64,000 nucleotides of DNA from Asaia bogorensis NBRC 16594 (GCF_001547995.1 NZ_AP014690.1:1112001-1176000), one strand, 5' to 3'. Shown: positions 1 to 13,538, numbered from the stretch's first letter. Numbers and translations are program-made. Notes: generated by a model from the sequence alone, not told the origin.

Positions 1-251
1 GCAGACGTTTGTGGTTTTGGAAGGATATCGACAGGCTGTCCTGTGATCGAAAGCCGCCATGACGTCAGGCGATGTCAGGATAGACGCCGTGACGCGGACA
101 AGCCGGCGACAAGCTCGGGGGATCACCCGAAGGGGGGCTCCGGCAACGCTACGGCTGTCTCGAAGCGTCAGGAGACGTTCGATTGCCGCCGTCTCGGATT
201 GTCTTCTGATATCACGAGTACCCCCGACACCCGGTATGGCTATCCGTAAAA
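1..251. other. left-edge region with no supported gene
   Basis: No open frame here has a convincing ribosome-binding site or recognisable product. On the minus strand an ATG at 58-60 opens a frame that runs off the left edge (about 20 codons). It could be the start of the next gene, but nothing in the residues identifies it. Confidence 0.4.
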
Positions 252-272
252 AAGGTGCTTACGCGTCACCTT
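252..272 (-). terminator. possible terminator overlapping the corC-like stop codon
   Basis: On the minus strand a 6-bp stem AAGGTG/CACCTT is followed by further T residues (TTTTTT in all). The TAA stop of the CNNM/CorC gene lies in its loop. The stem is short, so this is a moderate call for the end of the division/cell-wall operon. Confidence 0.4.
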
Positions 273-1590
273 GTGCCATACGGGAAACGAGAAGCTGGTT
301 GATGCGGAAACCATCCACATCGACGACCTCGAAGCGGTATCCCGCAGCCTCGACCCGGTCGGCCTTGCGCGCCATGCGGCGCAGTCGATGCATGACGAAA
401 CCACCGATCGTGTGAAACAGATCGCGTTCGGCGTCGAGGTTGATATCGAGCTCACGGAACACGTCCCCGATGGGGGCCGCTCCATCGATAAGCCACGAAT
501 TTGCGTCGCGTCGCACAATGGCCTGCTCTTCAAACGGGCTTGCGAGTCCATCCATGAGCGCGCCCATGATGTCCTTGAACGTGATCAGACCGACCACGAG
601 ACCGTATTCATTCACGATCAGCGCGAAGCCTGCACCATGCGAGTCGAACTGCGCCAGTGTGTCCCACAAATTCAGCGTGTCCGGCAGCGAAAGCGTGTCA
701 CGACGCATCCGGAAAATCTGGTTGGTAATGGGCTGGCTCGGATCGGTGTAGGCCGGCACCTCATCCACGACCGCTACCAGAACGTCCTCGGCGCGGATCG
801 AGCCAATCACGTGATCGAGGCCGCCATCGCAGAGCGGATAGCGCGAATAGGGCCGGATACGTACCTTGTCGCGCTGGGATTCAAGGCTCTCCTGCACGTC
901 GAGAAAAACGATCTCGTCTCGCGGGGTCATGGCCGAGGTGACAGAGCGATCCTGCAGCGCCAGAACGTTCTGGATCAACTGGTGCTCTTTCTCCTGCAAC
1001 ACGCCGGATGCCGTGCCTGCGGCCAGCATGGCGTTCAGATCCTCAGGCGTGACGGGCTCAACGGCAGAGGCTGCCGGGATGCGCAGCAGGGTGAGCAGCC
1101 AGTCTGAAATCACCGAGAAAATCCAGACGGCGGGGTAGAGCACTCTCAACGCGCCGGTAAGGAACCAGCCGACACGCAGCGCCACACGGTCCGGATTGTT
1201 CAGGGCGATACGTTTTGGCAGCAGATCAGCAAACAGGACGAACAGGCCCGTCACGATCATAAAGGCCAGCGTTGCAGCCGTCTTGGTGGCGACACCTGGC
1301 GTCAGCCCGGCCTCGATCAGCGCTGTGCTGAAGGCCGGTGTGAGAAGCTCACTGGAGATGACACCGCCAAGAACGCCTACGGCATTGAGGCAGATTTGCA
1401 GGACGGTGATGACCTGCCCGCTATTACGCCGCAGCTTGAGGAAAGCCGCCGCACGGGCGTCACCCTGATCGGCCAGCGCACGCAGGCGAATGTCGCGCGC
1501 CGCGGCAAAGGAGATCTCGGAAAGTGATATCAGGATCGAGACGGCAATCGCTGCCACCATGGCCGCGAGGCCCAGAAGCAGCAGCATCAT
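259..1590 (-). CDS. CNNM/CorC (HlyC)-family membrane protein with CBS domains
   Basis: This 443-aa protein has the layout of the HlyC/CorC group. An N-terminal DUF21/CNNM membrane domain (about residues 1-180) has hydrophobic helices starting right at the N-terminus. A CBS pair follows (about 200-330), including the stretch TFKDIMGALMDG, and then a C-terminal CorC_HlyC (transporter-associated) domain. Family members are linked to magnesium or cobalt efflux; the old name haemolysin is misleading. The start has two ATGs preceded by GAGGAG at 8 nt spacing. It is the last gene of the 21-gene block, 81 bp after ligA. The substrate is not determined by the sequence. Confidence 0.88.
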   Translation of the reverse strand: MMLLLLGLAAMVAAIAVSILISLSEISFAAARDIRLRALADQGDARAAAFLKLRRNSGQVITVLQICLNAVGVLGGVISSELLTPAFSTALIEAGLTPGVATKTAATLAFMIVTGLFVLFADLLPKRIALNNPDRVALRVGWFLTGALRVLYPAVWIFSVISDWLLTLLRIPAASAVEPVTPEDLNAMLAAGTASGVLQEKEHQLIQNVLALQDRSVTSAMTPRDEIVFLDVQESLESQRDKVRIRPYSRYPLCDGGLDHVIGSIRAEDVLVAVVDEVPAYTDPSQPITNQIFRMRRDTLSLPDTLNLWDTLAQFDSHGAGFALIVNEYGLVVGLITFKDIMGALMDGLASPFEEQAIVRRDANSWLIDGAAPIGDVFRELDINLDAERDLFHTIGGFVMHRLRRMARKADRVEAAGYRFEVVDVDGFRINQLLVSRMAQGDA

Positions 1591-1671
1591 GTGCCTGACT
1601 CCTCATTCTGAATGGGCTGGAAGAAGAGCCTGCTTTGATGTTTTTCTTGGCTCATGGCGCAGTATCCGCCC

Positions 1672-5441
<3,770 letters not shown>

Positions 5442-5519
5442 GCAAGGCGGTCCTGATGTGTCAGTCTGGAAGCATCGCTGGCGGCGGCAGATCGCGCCAG
5501 CGTCCTTGTCTCGTCCGGA

Positions 5520-6398
5520 TCAGAAAACCGAGTGCCACATGCGGCCAAAGAGACCGCGCTGCTTGCCACCCGGCGCGACGCTATGATCGGGCAACAGATC
5601 GCGGTTGCGTAGCAGGTTGTAGCTGTAACGATACCATTGGCTGTTGGGATAGTTGTAACCCAGAACCGAGGCTGATTTGCGTGCCTCGTCGACCAGACCC
5701 AGTTCAAGGCTGACCTCGACAATGCGTTCGAGCGCTTCAGCCACGTGATTGGTCGTCTGGAAGTCGTTGACGACGCGCTGGTAGCGGCCAAGAGCCGCCT
5801 CGTAGTTGTGCTGCTGCTGGTAGTAGCGGCCGACGAGCATTTCCTTACCAGCAAGATGGTCGCGGCAAAGGTCGATCTTCAGCTGGGCGTCGCGGGCATA
5901 GGCCGTCTGTGGGAAGCGTGTCACGACCTCCTCAAGTGCGTTCAGGGCTTCGATCGTACCCTGCTGGTCACGCTGCACTTCGGCAATCTGTTCGTAGTAG
6001 CAAAGAGCGCGCAGGTAGTAGGCATAAGCGGCGTCAGGGCTGGTGGGGTGCAGGAGCAGATAGCGCTCAAGCTGCTGGACCGAAAGCGCATATTCCCCCT
6101 GAAGGTAATAGGCGTAACCTTCCATCAGCTCGGCATTACCTACATAGCCCGAATAGGGGTAGTTCTGCTGCAGGAGTTCGAATTCGCCACTGGCCAACGT
6201 GTAGCGCTTCGAATGAAGGGCATCGATGCCATAATTATACAGCGTCTCGGCACTGGCGACCTTTGGTGCCTTGAACTCTTCCTTGTTGGAAAAGAGCGAG
6301 CAGCCGCTCAAAAGCAGAAAGCTGCCGGCCGTCAGGACGCTAACGACGCGCTGACGCTTCGAGGCAGGAGGTACGTGACGTTCTGTATTCTGGTGCAT
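5520..6398 (-). CDS. bamD: outer membrane assembly lipoprotein BamD
   Basis: BamD is the essential lipoprotein of the BAM complex that inserts beta-barrel proteins into the outer membrane. The predicted protein is 292 aa. It has a lipoprotein signal peptide ending in LLSGC, then TPR-like helical repeats (e.g. YNYGIDALHSKRY, NAELMEGYAYYLQGEY). I chose the ATG at 6396-6398, preceded by GGAAGAG. A longer frame upstream would give 48 extra residues with no signal character and would run into the lpxC 3' end. The bamD-recN-ligA order downstream of lpxC fits other alphaproteobacteria. Confidence 0.95.
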   Translation of the reverse strand: MHQNTERHVPPASKRQRVVSVLTAGSFLLLSGCSLFSNKEEFKAPKVASAETLYNYGIDALHSKRYTLASGEFELLQQNYPYSGYVGNAELMEGYAYYLQGEYALSVQQLERYLLLHPTSPDAAYAYYLRALCYYEQIAEVQRDQQGTIEALNALEEVVTRFPQTAYARDAQLKIDLCRDHLAGKEMLVGRYYQQQHNYEAALGRYQRVVNDFQTTNHVAEALERIVEVSLELGLVDEARKSASVLGYNYPNSQWYRYSYNLLRNRDLLPDHSVAPGGKQRGLFGRMWHSVF

Positions 6399-6477
6399 GC
6401 CGACTCTTCCACTGACGAACGGTCTTATATCACGCCTGACCATTCGCGGAAGTCCTGGGCGCACGAGATCGTTTCTC

Positions 6478-7485
6478 TTACGCTGCTGCGTGTATTTCGC
6501 TTCTGTTTCGAGCGGTCTGACCTGCCAGACGCCAGTTTTCACCGGAGGAAAAAAGGGAGCGCAAGAGACGGTTGTTCAATCCATGGCCCGATTTATGGCC
6601 CATGAAACCTGCCTTGAGCGTATGCCCGGCCAGATAGAGATCGCCAACGGCATCCATGAGCTTGTGACGCACGAATTCCTTGGGATGACGCAGCCCGCAA
6701 GGATTGAGCACGGTATCGCCTTCCACAACGATGGCATTATGCAGCGAACCGCCGCGGGCGAGCCCCATCTTCTGAAGGGTCTCGATTTCCTTACGCTCAA
6801 CAAACGTACGGCAATACCCCACTTCCTGGCGGAAGCGGTCGAGGGTGAAGGGCATGGCATGGCGCTGATGGCCGATCGCGCCGGCCGTGAAATCGATCGA
6901 CATGGCGAGGGCGAAGCCAGCCCGTGCAGGGCGAAGCTCGGCAAACGCTCCGTTATCGTCTTCCACACGAACGGTGCGGAGAACCTCGATCACGACGCGT
7001 GCAACATCCTGCTCGGTCTTGCCCGCGCACTGGATCAGGAAATCGAATTCGGCAGCTGAGCCGTCAAGTACCGGTGTTTCCGGGCCATCGATATCGATCA
7101 GGGCATTGTCGATACCGTTGGCGTGCAGGGCGGCCATCAGATGTTCGATTGTCGCAACGCGGATATCTGGCGCATCGGCACGGGCGATCACTGTGCTGAG
7201 CCGTGTGCACACCACATTGTCGTAGCGCGCTGGGATCGGCAGGGCATCGGGAAGATCGCTTCTGCGGAAAACGATGCCATGATTAACGGGGGCGGGGCGC
7301 AGGGTCATGCGCACCTGATGGCCACTGTGGAGGCCAATGCCGACGCAGGTGATGGGCTGCCTGAGCGTGCATTGGAGCGCGGTCTGCGCGTTGTTGCCAA
7401 AGGGGCTCAGAAAATCGGCGGAATTCTTGAAAACTGAGGGAGGCACGATCGATGCTTTGAACGGTGTTTCGGCCGTGATCTGCAT
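6478..7485 (-). CDS. lpxC: UDP-3-O-acyl-N-acetylglucosamine deacetylase LpxC
   Basis: LpxC is the zinc enzyme for the committed step of lipid A synthesis. The 335-aa protein shows the N-terminal GIGLHSG motif, the zinc-ligand region TIEHLMAALHANGIDN and the second zinc motif HKLMDAVGDLYLAG with His and Asp ligands. I chose the ATG at 7483-7485 because GGGAGAG lies 8 nt before it; the upstream TTG would put this site inside the gene. The position after ftsZ is the usual one. Confidence 0.97.
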   Translation of the reverse strand: MQITAETPFKASIVPPSVFKNSADFLSPFGNNAQTALQCTLRQPITCVGIGLHSGHQVRMTLRPAPVNHGIVFRRSDLPDALPIPARYDNVVCTRLSTVIARADAPDIRVATIEHLMAALHANGIDNALIDIDGPETPVLDGSAAEFDFLIQCAGKTEQDVARVVIEVLRTVRVEDDNGAFAELRPARAGFALAMSIDFTAGAIGHQRHAMPFTLDRFRQEVGYCRTFVERKEIETLQKMGLARGGSLHNAIVVEGDTVLNPCGLRHPKEFVRHKLMDAVGDLYLAGHTLKAGFMGHKSGHGLNNRLLRSLFSSGENWRLAGQTARNRSEIHAAA

Positions 7486-7600
7486 GATGCAACGCTCTCC
7501 CAAATTACCGAAACGTTATGTTTCGGTCCTGCAGAAAGCTCTACCCGTTAAAGGGGCAGGCAGACCAGTCAATGTTTGTTGCCATTCATTACGGCCTAAG

Positions 7601-7635
7601 GCTCTGAAACTGCACGTAAAAATCAGTTTCAGAGC
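7601..7635. other. 12-bp perfect inverted repeat between ftsZ and lpxC
   Basis: The arms GCTCTGAAACTG (7601-7612) and CAGTTTCAGAGC (7624-7635) are perfect complements with an 11-nt loop, 18 bp past the ftsZ stop. No T-run follows on the minus strand, so it is not a classical intrinsic terminator. It may partly attenuate transcription or protect the ftsZ message. Confidence 0.6.
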
Positions 7636-7653
7636 GTGGCTTTGTGTCAGATA

Positions 7654-9129
7654 TCAGCGACCCTGATCGCGACGAAGGAAAGCAGGAATGTCGAGACCGT
7701 TTTCTTCGCTGTTGTCGTGGCTCGAAACAGGACGTGAAGGCTCGGCGCGTTCGACCACGGTGGGTTCGTTACGCGGTGCCTCGTTATGCTCTGTATAGCT
7801 CGACTGGGCCGGACGCCCGCGAAGAGCCCCCGTCACGATGCCAAACAGGCTGCGCGGCTGGGACTGGGGTTCGGGCGCGGGACGCTGTCCCTGATCAGAA
7901 AACAGGCCTGATCGCGGGGAAGGCGCAGGCTGCGGCGTCGCCTTTGCTGCCTGGGGCGGCACTGAATGGGGTGACGGGGCCGCGCTGGCGGGGGCCTGCG
8001 TTTCAAGACCATAATGCGGTTGCTGGCGCGCATAAGTCGAGGCCGGCTGGAAGGGCTGTTGGTTGGCGCTAGTCGTGACTTCTGCACCGTCCGGGACGAC
8101 AGGCGCTTCCTGCACGGGCTCGACCGGCGGCTGGATCTCTTCAGGCTCAGGGGCACGGCTGCCATCAATACCTGTCGCGACTACCGACACGCGGATACGT
8201 CCATTAAGCGACGAATCGATGGCCGAACCCCAGATGATCGTGGCGTCATCGGCCACTTCCTGTCGGATACGCTCGGCAGCCTGGTCGACTTCATAGAGGG
8301 TGAGGTCGTCACCACCGGTGATGTTGATCAGCAGGCCGCGTGCGCCGGACATGGACGAATCGTCGAGAAGCGGGTTCGAAATGGCACGGTTGGCGGCTTC
8401 GAGTGCGCGATCTTCACCCTCGGCTTCACCTGTCCCCATCATGGCCTTGCCCATTTCCGCCATGACGGTGCGGATATCGGCGAAGTCTAGATTGATCAGC
8501 CCGGGTGCCAGCATGAGATCAGTCACGCCGCGCACGCCCATATAGAGCACCTCGTCAGCCATCTTGAAGGCTTCACGCAAGGTGGTGTGCATGGTTGCCA
8601 TGCGGAACAGGTTCTGGTTCGGAATGACGATCAGGGTATCGACATATTGCTGCAACTCGGCAATGCCTGCTTCGGCCACTTTCTTGCGTCGTGCACCCTC
8701 GAAGCCGAAAGGTGTGCTAACCACGCCGACTGTCAGGATTTTGCGGTCACGCGCCATCTTGGCGATAACGGGTGCTGCGCCTGTTCCAGTGCCGCCACCC
8801 ATGCCAGCTGTAACGAAAACCATGTGTGCGCCATCGATATGGCGGCTGATTTCCTCTGCGGCTTCCTCGGCAGCAGCCTTGCCAATTTCCGGCTTGGCGC
8901 CTGCACCGAGGCCCTGTGTAAGATGAGGGCCAAGCTGCACACGGCGTTCTGCCCGTGAACCTGCCAAAGCCTGCGCATCCGTATTGGCCACAACGAATTC
9001 GACGCCCTGCAACTGCATCTCGATCATGTTGTTGACGGCATTCATGCCACCGCCACCAACGCCGATAACGGTGATGCGCGGAGAGAAATCAGAGTAGTTG
9101 TATTGCGGGGCAGTGAGATTGAGCGTCAT
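7654..9129 (-). CDS. ftsZ: cell division protein FtsZ
   Basis: FtsZ is the tubulin-like GTPase that forms the division ring. The 491-aa protein has the N-terminal GTP-binding [11 protein letters not shown] region, the tubulin signature [10 protein letters not shown] and the T7 loop region [12 protein letters not shown] long Pro/Gln/Ala-rich linker (about 325-470) leads to the conserved tail peptide LDIPAFLRR, the docking site for FtsA. The length reflects the long linker common in alphaproteobacteria. It lies 83 bp after ftsA, a gap holding a palindrome. Confidence 0.98.
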   Translation of the reverse strand: MTLNLTAPQYNYSDFSPRITVIGVGGGGMNAVNNMIEMQLQGVEFVVANTDAQALAGSRAERRVQLGPHLTQGLGAGAKPEIGKAAAEEAAEEISRHIDGAHMVFVTAGMGGGTGTGAAPVIAKMARDRKILTVGVVSTPFGFEGARRKKVAEAGIAELQQYVDTLIVIPNQNLFRMATMHTTLREAFKMADEVLYMGVRGVTDLMLAPGLINLDFADIRTVMAEMGKAMMGTGEAEGEDRALEAANRAISNPLLDDSSMSGARGLLINITGGDDLTLYEVDQAAERIRQEVADDATIIWGSAIDSSLNGRIRVSVVATGIDGSRAPEPEEIQPPVEPVQEAPVVPDGAEVTTSANQQPFQPASTYARQQPHYGLETQAPASAAPSPHSVPPQAAKATPQPAPSPRSGLFSDQGQRPAPEPQSQPRSLFGIVTGALRGRPAQSSYTEHNEAPRNEPTVVERAEPSRPVSSHDNSEENGLDIPAFLRRDQGR

Positions 9130-9188
9130 GGCGTAATCCGGATAGGGCTGGTATCAGTCCCGAATTCAGGGAGAATGACTGAAAAGCA

Positions 9189-9204
9189 TAACCTTAATAG
9201 GTTA
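9189..9204. promoter_or_regulatory. palindrome upstream of ftsZ
   Basis: The 16-bp dyad has arms TAACCT/AGGTTA around TAAT, 60 bp before the ftsZ ATG in the ftsA-ftsZ gap. It could be a regulator site or part of an internal ftsZ promoter. No consensus could be assigned; it is not a full TTAA-N7-TTAA CtrA box. Confidence 0.35.
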
Positions 9205-9212
9205 GTTTTTGG

Positions 9213-10613
9213 TCATGTGCGACCCCTAATGAAATGAACCAGGCGCTTTAACATGCCTCCTGGTCTTTGTTCAGGCGTATCGGCATCATGGAAACTGCGG
9301 TCCGCTCCGGCGACCCAGGCCAGCAGGCCGGATGCCGTAGAAAATCCCGCAGAGTTTGCGCCGATTTCGGGCAATCCCACAATGCCCAGCGGGCGGCCCA
9401 GACGAACCGGGCGGTCCAGAATGCGCGCGGCCATCGGCCCGACGCCATCCAGCAGGGAGGCGCCTCCGGTCAGGACGACGCGCTCGCGGCCGGTCCGGCT
9501 GAAGCCGGCATCGTCGAGACGATCGCGCACGAGCTCGAGTGTTTCCTCGATGCGCGGCCTGATGGCCGAAACCAATCTCGCGCGCGAGACGGTTGTCAGG
9601 GTGCCGGGTGCCTCGCCGATTTTCTGGAGCGTGATGAGCTCGCTGCTGTCCTCGGCGGAGAGTTCAGCGGCGCCGTATTTGGTCTTGAGGCGCTCGGCCT
9701 CGTCCAGCGAGGTCGAGAGCATGCCCGCAAGGTCACGGGTGACGTGCAATCCGCCCACGGGCAGGAAGGCCGTATGGCGCAGCATGCCGTCACCGAACAC
9801 GGCAATGGAGGTGGTGCCACCGCCCATGTCGATGACCGTGGCGCCGAGTTCACGCTCGTCTGCATCCAGTACCGAAAGGCCGGAAGCGAGAGAGGCAGAA
9901 ACAAGCCCTGTCATCTTGAGTTCGGAGCGCATGAGGACCGAATCCAGCGTGCGGACTGCTGTCGTTGCTGCATCGACAACATGAAGCCGTGCCGTGAGCT
10001 GTTCACAGACCTGGCCTCGGGGATCGACAATGCCATAGGTGTCATCCACCGCATAACCGATGGGTAGGGTGTGAATGACGGTGCGGCCCTCGGTAAAGGC
10101 GCGGGCCTGGCCCTCCGCTACCACACGGGCCATATCGCTCTCGCTGACCCCATGACCGCCGATGGGCATACGCGCATTGAACAGACGGCTCTCGGGGTGA
10201 CCGCAGGAGAGGTTGACAGCGATATTGTCAAGGCGACGGTCGGCCGCATCTTCAGCCTGACCGACAGTGGCGCGTATGGCCTGCTCAGCCTCTTTCAGGT
10301 CGACGATATTACCGTTGCGTATTCCGCGCGAGCGACGCCAGCCATAGCCGAGCACGCGCAGCGTACCATCGGCCTCGCCGCGTCCGATGAGGCAGGTCAT
10401 CTTGGTCGATCCGATGTCCAGCACACCAAAAACGCCCACGCGCCAGTGTCTGGGCATGGCCGGCTCATCTGCCGGGGGCAGGGCGAGAATATGATCTTCG
10501 GAGCGTTCGTGATGTCTCTGCCCTGTGCTGACCGGCAGGAGCGCGCGGCTGCGCACTGTCCGTCGGCGCTTCTTGCGCGGCGAGTCCGGGTCTGTGGCCA
10601 CGAGGTCGTTCAT
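9213..10613 (-). CDS. ftsA: cell division protein FtsA
   Basis: FtsA is the actin-like ATPase that tethers FtsZ to the membrane. The 466-aa protein has the phosphate-1 motif GVLDIGSTKMTCLIG (about residues 64-78), the second nucleotide motif VIDMGGGTTSIAVF and a C-terminal amphipathic helix (LKRLVHFIRG) for membrane binding. It carries an N-terminal extension of about 60 residues, including the basic tract RKKRRR, before the ATPase fold. The start overlaps the ftsQ stop as ATGA. Confidence 0.97.
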   Translation of the reverse strand: MNDLVATDPDSPRKKRRRTVRSRALLPVSTGQRHHERSEDHILALPPADEPAMPRHWRVGVFGVLDIGSTKMTCLIGRGEADGTLRVLGYGWRRSRGIRNGNIVDLKEAEQAIRATVGQAEDAADRRLDNIAVNLSCGHPESRLFNARMPIGGHGVSESDMARVVAEGQARAFTEGRTVIHTLPIGYAVDDTYGIVDPRGQVCEQLTARLHVVDAATTAVRTLDSVLMRSELKMTGLVSASLASGLSVLDADERELGATVIDMGGGTTSIAVFGDGMLRHTAFLPVGGLHVTRDLAGMLSTSLDEAERLKTKYGAAELSAEDSSELITLQKIGEAPGTLTTVSRARLVSAIRPRIEETLELVRDRLDDAGFSRTGRERVVLTGGASLLDGVGPMAARILDRPVRLGRPLGIVGLPEIGANSAGFSTASGLLAWVAGADRSFHDADTPEQRPGGMLKRLVHFIRGRT

Positions 10614-11695
10614 TCTTCGGTCGAGGCTCCATCTGCGGAGGAGGGGGCTTGGCTGTCATGGCCGCGCTGAGTGGCAGCATGGCCCGGTTTGTGCGTTGAT
10701 TGCGGCAGATTTCCGGCAGTTCCCGGTCCTGATTTCTGCGTTGATCCGGCTTGTCCGCCGCTCCTCACGGTCGCGCCATTACCCGTGTTGGAGGCATCGG
10801 TGCCGGGTTGTTTGACCTGGTTGGTATCCAACGAATCCTGCGGGGCATTCGGATCGGCAACCGGCGCGGGGGGCTGGTGAATGACCATACGATCCGGCAG
10901 GCGCATATCGATCGAAACGACCGGACGCTCCAGCAGGCGGAACTGACCCTGATATTGCGCAAGACGCGCAAGCGCCGCCTGTTCCTGTCCTTCCGGCAGC
11001 AGGACGGTTGCGCCATCACGCAGGGTCAGGTTCCAGCGACGCTGCCCGACGCGCACGGCCGCGACAACGAACTCCTTGACCGATGGATTAGCCGTCAGCG
11101 CATCAACCAGCGTGGAGGCAGCGATATTTGCGCCCTCGCCAACAACCAGCGGCAGCTTGATGAAGGCCTGACCATTCTTACCCTCAAGCCCCTGGTCCGG
11201 CACGCGCTCGCCAGCGCGATTGATCAGGATGAACTGCCCATGGTCCTGCCAGACGGCCACCGGGCTGCGTTCGGTGATCTTGATGACGATCGTGTCGGGC
11301 ATATGCCGTTCGACCGTCGCATGATCGATGAAGGGCAGGGTGTCGATGCGATCACGCGCCGCCGAGACCGAAAACCCGAAAATCGGCTTGCCGACCGAGG
11401 TGCCGAGAGCCCGCATCAGATCGTCTTCCGGCGTGAGGTTGCGCCCCTCGACCCGGATCGTCTTGATCTGGAATGGCAGGTACTGAACGAGCTTTGCGCG
11501 ATAGGGCGCAAAACGCGCCTCGGAGGCCGAAAGGCGCAGAAACGACGCTGCAATCCCTGCTACGGCCAGCAGAAAAAGGAAGGCCAGAAATACGCGCAGG
11601 CCCCGCTTGTGGCGGCGCATGAACAGTACGAGACGCGCTGGTCTGTCCTGCTGCACTGATCCGCGATACGGAGCTTCCGGCCGCCGATTTTTCAT
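10610..11695 (-). CDS. ftsQ: cell division protein FtsQ
   Basis: FtsQ is a bitopic inner-membrane divisome protein linking early and late division proteins. A cytoplasmic basic segment (about 1-32) is followed by one membrane helix (GLRVFLAFLFLLAVAG) and a POTRA domain (IKTIRVEGRNLTPEDDLMRAL). A beta domain comes next, with YDTIVIKI-type strands such as DTIVIKITERSPVAVW. The last ~85 residues are Pro/Gly/Thr/Ser-rich and look disordered, which makes it longer than usual. Both ends overlap neighbours as ATGA (ddl before, ftsA after). Confidence 0.94.
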   Translation of the reverse strand: MKNRRPEAPYRGSVQQDRPARLVLFMRRHKRGLRVFLAFLFLLAVAGIAASFLRLSASEARFAPYRAKLVQYLPFQIKTIRVEGRNLTPEDDLMRALGTSVGKPIFGFSVSAARDRIDTLPFIDHATVERHMPDTIVIKITERSPVAVWQDHGQFILINRAGERVPDQGLEGKNGQAFIKLPLVVGEGANIAASTLVDALTANPSVKEFVVAAVRVGQRRWNLTLRDGATVLLPEGQEQAALARLAQYQGQFRLLERPVVSIDMRLPDRMVIHQPPAPVADPNAPQDSLDTNQVKQPGTDASNTGNGATVRSGGQAGSTQKSGPGTAGNLPQSTHKPGHAATQRGHDSQAPSSADGASTEE

Positions 11696-12630
11696 CTGGC
11701 CTGTTCGCCCCGCGTGGTTAGAGCATCACGCACGATCCAGTCGCAGAGTTCAGGGTAGGAAATGCCACAATAGGCGGCCTGTTCCGGCAGGAGAGAGGTC
11801 GCGGTCATGCCAGGTTGCGTATTGACTTCCAGCAGGATCAGACGGGACGTCTCCTCGTCATAACGGAAATCGGCACGCGAGGCACCCGAGCAGCCCAGCG
11901 CACGATGGGCATTCTCGGCCACGCGCAAGGCCTGGGTGAAAATGGCCTCGGGCACTTGCGCTGGCACGTGATGCACGGAACCACCGGGTGCGTATTTCGC
12001 GTCAAAATCGTAGAAATCGCCTGTGGGGGACGCCGCCACGATATCGGTTACGGTCAGTGCCCGGTCACCCAGCACGGCGACGGTGAGTTCGCGACCCGGA
12101 ATATATTCCTCAACCAGCGCCTCGCGGCCAAAGGCCCAGTTCGCGGCAATGGTCTGACGGCGGTTGCTGCCGGTCCGGACAATCTCGACCCCGAATGATG
12201 ACCCTTCGGCGATGGGCTTGACCACATAGGGCGTAGGCAGAGGATCGGCTGCCGCGAGTTCCTCCATCGTGACGACCCGCCCTTCGGCCACGGGCAGACC
12301 GGCCGCAGCAAACACGCGGCGTGAGGCTTCCTTGTCCATGGCGAGTGAGGAGGCTCGTATGGAGGAATGGGTGTAGGTCAGGCCCAGCCACTCGAGAACG
12401 CCCTGAATGGCACCATCTTCACCCAGCGGGCCATGCAGCGCATTGAACACGACATCCGGAGCCGCAGCGCGCAGGGCGCGGATCGTTTCGGCCAGATCGG
12501 GGCCGGCATCGACACTGACAACATCATGGCCGGCTTCGACGAGAGCCTGTGCAACGCCAGCGCCACTACGCAGACTGACAGGCCGTTCGCTCGAAATGCC
12601 TCCCTGAAGGACGGCAATCTTCAGACTCAT
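11692..12630 (-). CDS. ddl: D-alanine--D-alanine ligase
   Basis: This 312-aa ATP-grasp enzyme makes the D-Ala-D-Ala dipeptide for MurF. It shows the N-terminal VLQGGISSERPVSLRSG motif, HGPLGEDGAIQG, the YVVKPIAEGSSFGV ATP-binding stretch and the C-terminal LLEVNTQPGMT metal-binding motif. I chose the ATG at 12628-12630, which overlaps the murB stop as ATGA. An upstream start would add 15 residues that lie inside murB. Confidence 0.97.
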   Translation of the reverse strand: MSLKIAVLQGGISSERPVSLRSGAGVAQALVEAGHDVVSVDAGPDLAETIRALRAAAPDVVFNALHGPLGEDGAIQGVLEWLGLTYTHSSIRASSLAMDKEASRRVFAAAGLPVAEGRVVTMEELAAADPLPTPYVVKPIAEGSSFGVEIVRTGSNRRQTIAANWAFGREALVEEYIPGRELTVAVLGDRALTVTDIVAASPTGDFYDFDAKYAPGGSVHHVPAQVPEAIFTQALRVAENAHRALGCSGASRADFRYDEETSRLILLEVNTQPGMTATSLLPEQAAYCGISYPELCDWIVRDALTTRGEQAR

Positions 12631-13538
12631 GGCTGTTCTCCCGATGACGGTTTTCCAAGGCGTTTGATTTCCCAATGCAGGGCGATGCCGCTTTGGGCAA
12701 GGACGCGCGCACGGACTTCGTCACCCAGATCTTCCAGATCGCGGCTTGTCGCAGTGCCGAGATTGAGCAGGAAATTACAGTGCTTTTCGCTCACCTGAGC
12801 ACCACCCCGGGTGAGGCCACGGCATCCGGCGTCGTCAATCAACTGCCAGGCCTTGTGGCCGTCAGGATTGCGGAAGGTCGAGCCGCCCGTGCGGGCCTTG
12901 ACGGGTTGCGAGGCCTCGCGGGCAGCCTTGATGCCCGCGATATGGGTGCGGATCTGCTCGCGGTCGCCCGGTCGCGCCCGCAGCCGCGCCCGGAGCACGA
13001 TGGCCCCATCAGGCAGGTTGGCATGACGATAGCTGAAGGCCAGCGCGGCATTGCCCAGACGCGTGATTGTCCCGTCGGGCAGGAGGATTTCAGCCCAGTC
13101 GAGCACGGCATTGATGTCAGAGCCATAAGCGCCGGCATTCATGACCACTGCCCCGCCAATGGAGCCGGGAATTCCAGCCAGAAATTCCAGCCCGGTCAGA
13201 CCCGCTGCGGCAGCCTGCTCGGCCACGATCATGTCGAGCGCTGCAGCACCGGCCACGAGACCATCGGGCTCGATGACGATATCGGCGAAACCACCCGCCA
13301 TGCGGATCACAAGCCCCTCGATCCCACCATCGCGGATGATGACATTCGAGCAGGCGCCAAGCACCGTGACCGGAACCCCTTTTGGGAGGGCCGCCAGAGT
13401 GTCGGCAAGGTCCTGCACATCCTTGGGCACAAAAAGGGCTTCGGCATTACCGCCCGTGCGAAACCAGGCGCGTGGGCCAAGCGGTGCGTCGAAACTCAAC
13501 CGCCCACGCGGTGAAAGCTGATGCAGCTTCGTGCTCAT
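12627..13538 (-). CDS. murB: UDP-N-acetylenolpyruvoylglucosamine reductase MurB
   Basis: MurB is the FAD-dependent enzyme that reduces UDP-enolpyruvyl-GlcNAc to UDP-MurNAc. The 303-aa protein has the FAD-binding [16 protein letters not shown] and the [18 protein letters not shown] loop. The catalytic serine motif is TGGSTFRNP. The ending WEIKRLG is also family-typical. The ATG at 13536-13538 overlaps the murC stop as ATGA. The frame is open further upstream, but only inside murC. Confidence 0.97.
   Translation of the reverse strand: MSTKLHQLSPRGRLSFDAPLGPRAWFRTGGNAEALFVPKDVQDLADTLAALPKGVPVTVLGACSNVIIRDGGIEGLVIRMAGGFADIVIEPDGLVAGAAALDMIVAEQAAAAGLTGLEFLAGIPGSIGGAVVMNAGAYGSDINAVLDWAEILLPDGTITRLGNAALAFSYRHANLPDGAIVLRARLRARPGDREQIRTHIAGIKAAREASQPVKARTGGSTFRNPDGHKAWQLIDDAGCRGLTRGGAQVSEKHCNFLLNLGTATSRDLEDLGDEVRARVLAQSGIALHWEIKRLGKPSSGEQP

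Noticed and set aside
9181-9210. CtrA-type box upstream of ftsZ
   Set aside because: Only one TTAA half-site with incorrect spacing is present, so the TTAA-N7-TTAA consensus is not met.
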